Positions 56,543 to 64,000 of a DNA stretch of 64,000 bases are shown piece by piece; the first letter of the stretch is position 1, and every line of letters starts with the position of its first letter. This stretch comes from Apibacter adventoris (GTDB taxonomy: Bacteria > Bacteroidota > Bacteroidia > Flavobacteriales > Weeksellaceae): the NCBI RefSeq assembly GCF_002964975.1, contig NZ_PSZM01000024.1:93815-157814 (forward strand), written 5' to 3'. Made by a program: the position numbers and the translations under genes. The notes under the pieces are model-generated. The model was not told where the DNA came from. It saw nothing but the letters and a program-made list of their open reading frames with translations, and did not search any database.

Positions 56543-57271
56543 ATGATTTTAAAAGGAGACCATTTAATCAAAACATATGGAAGTAAAAGGGTAGTAAAAG
56601 ATGTTTCCCTAAATGTACAAAGAGGAGAAATTGTTGGTCTTTTAGGACCTAATGGGGCAGGGAAAACTACAACTTTTTATATGATAGTAGGCTTGATAAA
56701 GCCCACACAAGGAGAAATTTTTTTAGATAAAATAGATATTACCCAAGATGCTATGTACAAAAGAGCACAAAAGGGGATAGGATATTTAGCCCAAGAAGCA
56801 TCAATTTTTCGTAAATTGTCTGTAGAAGATAATATAAAGGGAGTTTTGGAAATGACTAAACTTTCTAAAAATGAAATAAAAACCAAAACAGATTCACTTA
56901 TTGAAGAATTTGGTTTGGAACATGTTCGAAAAAATAGAGGGGATTTACTTTCAGGTGGTGAACGTAGAAGGTGTGAAATAGCTCGTTGTCTGGCTACAGA
57001 TCCTAAATTTATTCTATTAGACGAACCTTTTGCTGGAGTAGACCCAATTGCAGTAGAAGATATACAAAAAATCGTTCGTTCTTTGGTAAATAAAAATATA
57101 GGTATATTAATTACAGACCATAACGTACAACAAACTTTAGCAATCACCAATCGTACATACATAATGTTTGAAGGAAATATATTAAAAGAAGGGTATCCAG
57201 AGGATTTAGCTAATGATCCTTTGGTTCGACAAGTATATTTAGGTGAAAACTTTCGTTTTGAAAAAATCTAA
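56543..57271 (+). CDS. lptB: LPS export ABC transporter ATPase LptB
   Basis: 242 residues, a cytoplasmic ABC ATPase that powers extraction of LPS from the inner membrane with LptFG. Walker A is GPNGAGKTT, the Q-loop region is [14 protein letters not shown] (the AQEASIF.KL segment is typical of LptB), the signature is LSGGERRR, Walker B is [13 protein letters not shown] and the switch histidine is in LITDHNV. Start and length are standard. The thioredoxin-like gene follows 22 bp later. Confidence 0.95.
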   Translation: MILKGDHLIKTYGSKRVVKDVSLNVQRGEIVGLLGPNGAGKTTTFYMIVGLIKPTQGEIFLDKIDITQDAMYKRAQKGIGYLAQEASIFRKLSVEDNIKGVLEMTKLSKNEIKTKTDSLIEEFGLEHVRKNRGDLLSGGERRRCEIARCLATDPKFILLDEPFAGVDPIAVEDIQKIVRSLVNKNIGILITDHNVQQTLAITNRTYIMFEGNILKEGYPEDLANDPLVRQVYLGENFRFEKI

Positions 57272-57293
57272 AGTTTTAATAATCATTAGATCC

Positions 57294-57812
57294 ATGAGAC
57301 ATATTTTTTATTCTTTTTTATTAAGTTTTCTATTTTATCCATTAACTGCGCAAAAAGTTCCAGAAATTTTAAAGAAAGAGTTTAGCCAAGAATCATTGGT
57401 ACAAACTGTAGATAATATAGAAGGAGATAAAACTTCAATACATTCTGTATTAAAAAAACATTTGGGCAAAATAGTCGTAATAGAATTTTGGGCAAGTTGG
57501 TGTAAAGATTGTCTATTAAGTATGCCTGAAACTCATAAACTTAGTGAAAATAATCCACAAGTAGATTTTATATACTTATCTTTAGACAGATCTGAGGATA
57601 CTTGGAAAAAAGGTATAGAAAAATATAATTTATCTATGGGTGATAACTACTGGTTTTCTTCTGGTTGGAAAAATCCTTTTAACGAATTTATTGATTTGAA
57701 TTGGATTCCTCGTTACATGGTTATCGATACTAAAGGTAAAATAGCCAAATATTATGCAATTTCAGCAAAAGATCCCGAACTTCAAGAAACTATAAATTTA
57801 TTATTGCAGTAA
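57294..57812 (+). CDS. Exported thioredoxin-like (TlpA/ResA) protein
   Basis: 172 residues from the chosen Met. The signal peptide is MRHIFYSFLLSFLFYPLTAQ; the redox motif is FWASWCKDC, with a DxGSL-like cis-Pro site WIPRYMVID. It is a periplasmic thiol-disulfide oxidoreductase. The frame is open 17 codons upstream, overlapping lptB, but that part lacks a signal peptide. The CxxC is CKDC rather than the common CPPC or CGPC, so its redox potential may differ. Confidence 0.82.
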   Translation: MRHIFYSFLLSFLFYPLTAQKVPEILKKEFSQESLVQTVDNIEGDKTSIHSVLKKHLGKIVVIEFWASWCKDCLLSMPETHKLSENNPQVDFIYLSLDRSEDTWKKGIEKYNLSMGDNYWFSSGWKNPFNEFIDLNWIPRYMVIDTKGKIAKYYAISAKDPELQETINLLLQ

Positions 57813-57842
57813 TTACAAGATAAGTAGATAAAAAATATTTAA

Positions 57843-58436
57843 TTAATTTATTTTTATTTGGGGTAGACTATCCTCTATAAGTTGTCCGGCTTCTATTAAT
57901 TGTGCGTACCAATCCTCTCCAAATTTTCGTATCAAAGGTTCTTTTAAAAATTCAAATACTCTAACTTTTAATTCTTTTCCCAAAACACAGGCATCAGAAC
58001 AAATATACCATTCATCATAGTTAACAGCGATATATTTACGCAATTTTTGTAACCTTATCGGATATAGGTGACAAGATATAGGTTTTTTATACTCTATTTT
58101 CCCCTCCTCATAGGCTTTTTCTATACCACATTTAGCTGTTTGATTTTCATCAAAAATAACATATGCGCACTCTTCCCCATCAATTAGAGGAGTGACATAA
58201 TCTCCATCAAAATCAGTAATATATTTTCCTTGTTTTTCAATAGCTCTTCGACCTTTCTCTCTTAGATAAGGAGAAACTTTAGAGTAAATTCGATCTAGTA
58301 TAGGTAATTCATCTTTATCTAGAGGAGCTCCCGAATCTCCTTCTACACAACAAATACCCTTACATTTATTAAGGTTACAAACAAATTTTTTACGAAAAAC
58401 ATCTAAAGAAATAATAGTGTCGTCTATTTGAATCAT
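57843..58436 (-). CDS. DUF3109 family cysteine-rich protein
   Basis: 197 residues. The N-terminal CNLNKCKGICC motif and further cysteines in GEECAYVI, AKCGIEKAYEEG, ISCHLYPI and YICSDAC resemble metal- or iron-sulfur-binding sites (YkgJ-like). The protein is cytoplasmic with no membrane segment. DUF3109 proteins are widespread in Bacteroidota and unassigned. It converges on the thioredoxin-like gene and is divergent from ndh. Confidence 0.82.
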   Translation of the reverse strand: MIQIDDTIISLDVFRKKFVCNLNKCKGICCVEGDSGAPLDKDELPILDRIYSKVSPYLREKGRRAIEKQGKYITDFDGDYVTPLIDGEECAYVIFDENQTAKCGIEKAYEEGKIEYKKPISCHLYPIRLQKLRKYIAVNYDEWYICSDACVLGKELKVRVFEFLKEPLIRKFGEDWYAQLIEAGQLIEDSLPQIKIN

Positions 58437-58565
58437 ATAGTAAAAAATATGAAAGCAAAGGTACGGTTATAATTTATATTAAATTTAAAAAAATAGTAAA
58501 TAAATTGTTTTTGGCGAAGTATTTGTTATGCATTTGATTTCACTTAAATATATAAAACTTTACAT

Positions 58566-59831
58566 ATGAAAAAAAAAATTTTACTAATTGGTGGTGGTTT
58601 TGCCGGTATAAATATCTTAACGCAGTTAAAAAATGATAAAAATTATGAAATCGTCTTAATAGATAAGAACAATTACAATTTTTTTCCACCCCTTATATAT
58701 CAGGTAGCAGCCAGTGTATTAGATCCTGTAGCCATAAGTTATCCTTTCAGAAGATTTATAAGACATAAAAAGAATGTAAGTTTTCGTCAGGCCGAATTAA
58801 TTGAAGTAAAGCCTGAAGAAAATAAAGTTATATTATCTAATGGAGAAATAGATTATGATATTCTTATAATAGGTACAGGTACACAAAGTAATTATTTTGG
58901 AATGGAAAACATAGAAAAATTTTCTATTCCTATGAAAACTTTAAATGATGCTTTATTACTAAGAAATACACTTTTGGAGAGATTAGAAAAGGCTTCAAGA
59001 GAAGAAGATTTGGATAAGCAAAAACAATTATTAAATATTGTTATAACAGGAGGTGGGCCTGCTGGAGTAGAGATTGCTGGGGTAGTACGGGAAATTATGA
59101 ATCATATGATTCCTTTAGATTATCGTGAATTAAAATCGAAAGTAAATGTTTATCTGGTAGAAGGATCAGATGTACTTTTAGGACCTATGAGCGATAAATC
59201 ACATAAAGTTTCATATGATACGTTGAAAAAATTAGGAGTAGAAATTTTATTAAATACCCAAGTAAAAGATTGTGATGAAAATTCTATTTTTTTTGCTAAT
59301 GGAACCAAAATCGATACTAAAACTATTATTTGGACAGCAGGAGTAACATCCAGGGTTTTTGATGGCTTTCCTAAAGATTTATATGCCAGAGGTAGAAGAA
59401 TGCAGGTAGATGAATTTAATAAAGTAAAAGGTTATGATAATATATTTGCTGTAGGAGATACTTGCATTATGACTACCGATCCTAAATTTTCAGAAGGGCA
59501 TCCACAATTAGCACAAGTAGCCATGCAACAAGGAGAAAATTTAGCAAAAAATCTGCAAAGGGAAATAAATGGCAAGGATTGGAAACCCTTTCATTACATA
59601 GATAAAGGATCAATGGCTATTATTGGTAAAAATAAAGCTGTAGCAGATTTAGTCGCTCCCAAAATGTTTCTTAAAGGTTTTTTTGCTTGGGCTATATGGT
59701 CTTCTATTCATTTAATATCATTAGTATCTATAGGAAATAAATTGAATACCTTTTATAGATGGCTAACAATGTATTTTTCTAAAAACACTTCGTTAGGTAT
59801 AAATTATAAAATAGGAGAGCCTAAAAAATAA
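58566..59831 (+). CDS. ndh: Type II NADH:quinone oxidoreductase
   Basis: 421 residues, a peripheral inner-membrane flavoprotein that passes electrons from NADH to quinone without pumping protons. The FAD motif is GGGFAGINIL near the N-terminus; the second Rossmann (NADH) motif is ITGGGPAGVEIAG; the FAD-contact segment is IFAVGDTCIM, and AQVAMQQGENLAKNL precedes the hydrophobic membrane-binding C-terminus. Length fits NDH-2. Terminator-like inverted repeats follow. Confidence 0.92.
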   Translation: MKKKILLIGGGFAGINILTQLKNDKNYEIVLIDKNNYNFFPPLIYQVAASVLDPVAISYPFRRFIRHKKNVSFRQAELIEVKPEENKVILSNGEIDYDILIIGTGTQSNYFGMENIEKFSIPMKTLNDALLLRNTLLERLEKASREEDLDKQKQLLNIVITGGGPAGVEIAGVVREIMNHMIPLDYRELKSKVNVYLVEGSDVLLGPMSDKSHKVSYDTLKKLGVEILLNTQVKDCDENSIFFANGTKIDTKTIIWTAGVTSRVFDGFPKDLYARGRRMQVDEFNKVKGYDNIFAVGDTCIMTTDPKFSEGHPQLAQVAMQQGENLAKNLQREINGKDWKPFHYIDKGSMAIIGKNKAVADLVAPKMFLKGFFAWAIWSSIHLISLVSIGNKLNTFYRWLTMYFSKNTSLGINYKIGEPKK

Positions 59832-59850
59832 CTATTAAACTCGCAAAAAA

Positions 59851-59878
59851 TGTCCATATTTTTTAAATATGGACATAC
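59851..59878. terminator. Terminator between ndh and the bactofilin gene
   Basis: TGTCCATATTT (59851-59861) pairs with AAATATGGACA (59865-59875), and an ACTTTT tail follows. It serves the convergent ends. Confidence 0.8.
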
Positions 59879-59880
59879 TT

Positions 59881-60282
59881 TTAATTTTTATTTTTTTGAT
59901 TTTGAGGAATAGAGTCAGAAATAGAAGTATCCATGCTTACAGTACCTTTATAAACAGCTCCGTTTTCAACTGTAAAATTTTTAAGTTCCATATTTCCTAA
60001 GATGGTTCCGGATTCTTTTAGAGATAAATTGTCAACATGTATATTACCTTCAACAATGCCAAAAACAATCAATTCTTTAGCTTTAATATCTCCTTTTACC
60101 ATGCCTGTTTTTCCAAGTATAACTCCACCTTCCTTATTTACAACATTGCCTAAAACATGTCCATCTATTCTTACATAATCTTTGCATTCTATAGATCCAT
60201 CAATAGAACAATGTTCTGCAATAATTGTAGTAATATTTTCAGGTATTGATTTAGAAGAATCATTTTTTTTTGATGCGAACAT
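59881..60282 (-). CDS. Bactofilin
   Basis: 133 residues, a polymer-forming cytoskeletal protein. The central bactofilin domain is a right-handed beta-helix, seen as hydrophobic/glycine repeats: IDGSIECKDYVRIDGHVLGNV, GVILGKTGMVKGDIKAKELIVFG and VEGNIHVDNLSL. Flanking tails are short and disordered. Bactofilins organise wall enzymes. The M23 peptidase gene is 18 bp upstream on the same strand, the usual partner. Confidence 0.92.
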   Translation of the reverse strand: MFASKKNDSSKSIPENITTIIAEHCSIDGSIECKDYVRIDGHVLGNVVNKEGGVILGKTGMVKGDIKAKELIVFGIVEGNIHVDNLSLKESGTILGNMELKNFTVENGAVYKGTVSMDTSISDSIPQNQKNKN

Positions 60283-60300
60283 ATATTTTAAATATTTAGT

Positions 60301-61191
60301 TTATGGAATATATAAATAATTTATAGGATTTTTCTTTTCGTTATTATGTATAATTTCATAATGAACATGTGGTCCGGTCGATCTGCCAGTACTACCTAAT
60401 TTTCCAATAACGTCTCCCGCTTTTACATTTTGACCGACTTTAACATCAATTTCAGATAAATGCCCATAAAGGGTTTCATATTTGTATGCATGTTTAATAA
60501 TTACACAGTTTCCATAACCACCTTTAATACTTGCAAAAATAACTTTTCCATCCGCGGTGCTTTTAATAGGATCTCCAATTGTACCTGCTAAATCTAAACC
60601 AGGATGAAATTCTCCTCCTTGATGAGAAAAAGGATTTCCCCTTACACCAAAAGTAGAAGTAAGACGACCAATATGTGGAAGTCCTATAGGAATAGATTGA
60701 ATTTTATTTAGTATCTCCGAAACTCTTTCTTGCTTAGATTTAATTAAATCAGAATTCATTTCTTCTACAGAATAATATTCTCCACCTACTTCAGCACGAT
60801 TATTTCTTTCATTTCTTTTAGAAGATGTTAGAGTTTTAACCTCACGTTCATTTAAATATTTTTCAATTTTAAGTAAATAATCTTCTGCTTTATTAAGATT
60901 ATCTAGCTTTTGATGAATTGAATTCTTATTGTTTTTTTGATTATTTAATTTATTTCCCAGTTTGTTTTCAAGCATTACAACTTTATTATATAATTTTTCT
61001 TTTTCATGTCTCTCATATTTTATAAAAATAAAAAGACTAAGAAATAAAATTAAAGCAAACAAAGAAAAATAAAAAACCAATTTTTTATAAAGAGTAATAT
61101 TTTTTACATGTTTATCCTTTATTGTGTATATTTTAGTCTTGTTACTATGTTTATTGGTAATTATAATGGTAGAATAGTTAGAATTTTTCAT
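60301..61191 (-). CDS. M23-family cell-wall endopeptidase (LytM type)
   Basis: 296 residues. One membrane helix (about 33-53) is followed by a ~100-residue coiled-coil segment and a C-terminal LytM domain. Zinc ligands are in FHPGLDLAG (HxxxD) and in GPHVHYEI (HxH); GVRGNPF opens the domain. It probably cuts peptidoglycan cross-links in the periplasm and is guided by the bactofilin encoded next, 18 bp downstream. The two form an operon conserved in many Bacteroidota. Confidence 0.92.
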   Translation of the reverse strand: MKNSNYSTIIITNKHSNKTKIYTIKDKHVKNITLYKKLVFYFSLFALILFLSLFIFIKYERHEKEKLYNKVVMLENKLGNKLNNQKNNKNSIHQKLDNLNKAEDYLLKIEKYLNEREVKTLTSSKRNERNNRAEVGGEYYSVEEMNSDLIKSKQERVSEILNKIQSIPIGLPHIGRLTSTFGVRGNPFSHQGGEFHPGLDLAGTIGDPIKSTADGKVIFASIKGGYGNCVIIKHAYKYETLYGHLSEIDVKVGQNVKAGDVIGKLGSTGRSTGPHVHYEIIHNNEKKNPINYLYIP

Positions 61192-61367
61192 AGAAAATTT
61201 AACATTATTATTAAAATGAGCAGTAAAAGTATTAGATATTTAGTAAATACAAAAAATAAAATAAAAATTTAACAATTCTTTAATAAAACAACGAGATATT
61301 TTTTTTATATTTTATTAATAAAGTAAAGAATAGGAAAGTTAAATTAACAAAGAAAACAAGAAACTTT

Positions 61368-62726
61368 TCAAAATAAAATTTTATAAATATCTTCTACTTT
61401 AGATACTTTTTCAACTCTTATATTATATTTCTTTGTATCAATTTTATTATATTTAGAAATAAAAATAACATCATAACCTAATTTTTCTCCTTCTAAAATT
61501 CTTTGTTCAATTCGATTTACAGCTCTAATTTCTCCACTTAATCCTACCTCTCCAGTAAAAAGGCAATTATCAGGTAAAGGAATATCTTCGTTAGAAGATA
61601 AAATAGCACTTATTACCGCTAAATCAATAGCGGGATCGTCTATTCTAATGCCCCCTGTAATATTTAAAAAAACGTCTTTTACCCCTAAGTGAAAACCGGC
61701 TCTTTTTTCTAATACAGCCAGTAACATATTGAGTCTCTTTGCATCAAATCCCGTTGTAACTCTTTGCGGAGTACCATACACGGCCGTAGATACAAGTGCT
61801 TGAATTTCAACTAACATAGGTCGTAAACCCTCAAGAGTAACACCAATAGCATTGCCAGATAGATTTTCATCTTTTTTAGATATCAATATTTCAGAAGGAT
61901 TTTTGATCTCTTTCAGTCCAGATGAAAACATTTCATAGATACCTAATCCAGAAGTAGATCCATATCTGTTTTTGTTGGCTCTCAGTAGACGGAAAATATA
62001 ATTTCTATCCCCTTCAAATTGTAGGACTACATCTACCATATGTTCTAAAATCTTAGGTCCGGCAATAGTGCCTTCTTTATTAATATGTCCTATTAAAATA
62101 ACAGGAACAGAAGTTTCTTTTGCAAATTTAATTAATTCTGATGTGCACTCTCTTATTTGAGAAATACTTCCGGGAGAAGATTCAATATAAGAAGAATATA
62201 AAGTCTGTATAGAATCTATCACCACAAGATCTGGTTTTAATTCTTGTGCTTTTTTTATAATTTTTTGAGTTTGAATTTCAGTTAAAATATAGCAATCAGA
62301 ATTAAGTATTTCCATTCTGTCGGCCCTCATTTTAATCTGATTATTACTTTCTTCTCCGGATACATATAAAACTTTTTTAGATATTTGTAATGAAATTTGT
62401 AATAAAAGTGTTGATTTTCCCACTCCCGGTTCTCCACCTATTAAAATAACGCTACCGGGAACAATTCCTCCCCCTAAAAGATTATCTAATTCCAGATTAC
62501 CAGTGATAATACGCGTTTCCTCTTGTGAGGATATTTCAGTTATTCTATGTATTGTATTTTTAGGCTTTTTATCAGTAAAAGAAGAATTATATTTATTTTC
62601 TTTTTCCATCACTACCAATTCCTCAACAATAGTATTCCATTCACCACAAACCTTACATTGGCCTACCCATTGGGGGTATTGAGTTCCACAATTTTGACAA
62701 AAAAAAGTTGTTTTTGTCTTTTTCAT
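61368..62726 (-). CDS. radA: DNA repair protein RadA
   Basis: 452 residues. The N-terminal C4 zinc finger (Cys10, Cys13, Cys24, Cys27) is followed by a RecA-like ATPase with Walker A GGEPGVGKS (about 91-99), the RadA-specific KNRYGS motif (seen as KNRYGSTSG), and a C-terminal Lon-protease-like domain ending near GEKLGYDVIFIS. It helps branch migration in recombination. Start and length are standard. Confidence 0.96.
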   Translation of the reverse strand: MKKTKTTFFCQNCGTQYPQWVGQCKVCGEWNTIVEELVVMEKENKYNSSFTDKKPKNTIHRITEISSQEETRIITGNLELDNLLGGGIVPGSVILIGGEPGVGKSTLLLQISLQISKKVLYVSGEESNNQIKMRADRMEILNSDCYILTEIQTQKIIKKAQELKPDLVVIDSIQTLYSSYIESSPGSISQIRECTSELIKFAKETSVPVILIGHINKEGTIAGPKILEHMVDVVLQFEGDRNYIFRLLRANKNRYGSTSGLGIYEMFSSGLKEIKNPSEILISKKDENLSGNAIGVTLEGLRPMLVEIQALVSTAVYGTPQRVTTGFDAKRLNMLLAVLEKRAGFHLGVKDVFLNITGGIRIDDPAIDLAVISAILSSNEDIPLPDNCLFTGEVGLSGEIRAVNRIEQRILEGEKLGYDVIFISKYNKIDTKKYNIRVEKVSKVEDIYKILF

Positions 62727-63105
62727 TTATTCTGTTTAATTTAAATATTTACAAAGTTAAAGTTATTATAAAAGATAATGAGTATAATTAAAATATTATC
62801 TATAAAAAATTTTATTAAAAAAATCATAAGAACGAGAAAAGAGATGAGGTTATATTTAACCTTTTTATGGATAGTAATAATACAATAAAATTTAAAATTT
62901 GTAAAATGAATGAAATTTTTAAATAATTTAACTTATAGATAGATATAATACTAATAAAAATTATGATTAACATATTTTAATAAGAAAGATTTAACTTGAT
63001 ATAATATTAAAGAGATTTAAATAAAAATAATAATTGATTCATTACTTACAGATAATTAATGCATTATCAAAAATATAAAAAAAATATTAAAAAAAAGTTT
63101 TGTAA
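62727..63105. other. Intergenic region upstream of the rRNA operon, no gene
   Basis: About 380 bp of very AT-rich sequence between radA's start and the 16S promoter. No reading frame or RNA is supported; it may hold rRNA promoter activation sites or the radA promoter. Confidence 0.5.
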
Positions 63106-63108
63106 AAA

Positions 63109-63139
63109 TTTGGAAGCAATAAAAAAAGTCCTATCTTTG
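63109..63139 (+). promoter_or_regulatory. rRNA operon promoter
   Basis: TTTG (63109-63112) and TATCTTTG (63132-63139) are 19 bp apart, matching the promoter of the tRNA-Asp pair. About 150 nt of leader precede the 16S rRNA. Confidence 0.85.
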
Positions 63140-63289
63140 CACTCCAATTTAATAACAACAAAATATTAAATTGAAAACGAACAGATCATTGACATAAAAA
63201 TTTTAAGATAAAAAGTAGCAAAAACGACTTGGGAAAGCTCTATTAAGAATTAGGGTGCAGGAAAAAACTTTTGTAAGATTAAAAGAATT

Positions 63290-64000
<711 letters not shown>

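Overview
The window is a piece of an AT-rich chromosome from the Bacteroidota, most likely order Flavobacteriales. The evidence is the 5' part of a Flavobacteriia-type 16S rRNA at the right edge, promoters of the TTG-N19-TAnnTTTG type in front of stable RNA genes, little Shine-Dalgarno signal, and family-typical genes: TamL-like lipoprotein Omp85, DUF4270 and DUF6268 proteins, bacillithiol BshB1, a type-B L31, bactofilin with M23, and a short stand-alone GT5 protein. The family is not certain; a small-genome Weeksellaceae (Apibacter-like) organism would fit.

Layout. 1-5.6 kb: the C-terminal two thirds of dipeptidyl peptidase III, then a minus-strand run (thioredoxin-like lipoprotein, glmM, membrane phosphoesterase) and two sister lipoproteins. 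5.7-5.9 kb: two tRNA-Asp genes with a textbook promoter and terminator. 6.2-21.7 kb: accessory region. It starts at the tRNA-Asp genes with a wrecked integrative/conjugative element, in which an integrase 5' end is fused to the 3' half of a traG coupling-protein gene carrying three further lesions. It continues with two unknown genes, a broken serine hydrolase, and a locus of two DUF6268 outer-membrane proteins plus a CPBP membrane protease divergent from a LytS/LytR-type two-component system with candidate LytTR repeats between them. After that come an exported carboxymuconolactone-decarboxylase-like protein, two AraC regulators, an SDR remnant and an aldo/keto reductase. The region ends beside tRNA-His with a second, tiny integrase-like remnant.

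21.8-45.3 kb: core genes for bacillithiol (bshB1), L31, isocitrate dehydrogenase, ferrous iron uptake (feoAB), a FadL-type porin plus GDSL lipoprotein, PRPP synthesis, L25, a flippase-like membrane protein, pantothenate synthetase divergent from a starch-synthase-like protein, a DUF4270 lipoprotein, glmS, gpmI, a pyruvate oxidase, Mn-type pyrophosphatase and ffh. 45.3-51.7 kb: a minus-strand series (asparagine-synthase-like protein, thiamine pyrophosphokinase, lipoprotein, cobalamin adenosyltransferase, alpha/beta hydrolase, WaaP-like kinase, SpoU methyltransferase). 51.7-64 kb: TamL-like lipoprotein and histidine kinase, a frameshifted tspO, lptB, a TlpA-like protein, DUF3109, type II NADH dehydrogenase, bactofilin with M23 peptidase, radA, then the promoter, leader and first ~700 nt of a 16S rRNA gene.

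Several genes serve envelope building: GlmS and GlmM make amino-sugar precursors, LptB drives LPS transport, the TamL-like protein concerns outer-membrane assembly, and bactofilin/M23 shape the wall. The best candidate for an undescribed system is the two-component / CPBP protease / paired DUF6268 locus at 10.8-15.6 kb. All functional calls rest on motif reading and family knowledge; no database search was run.
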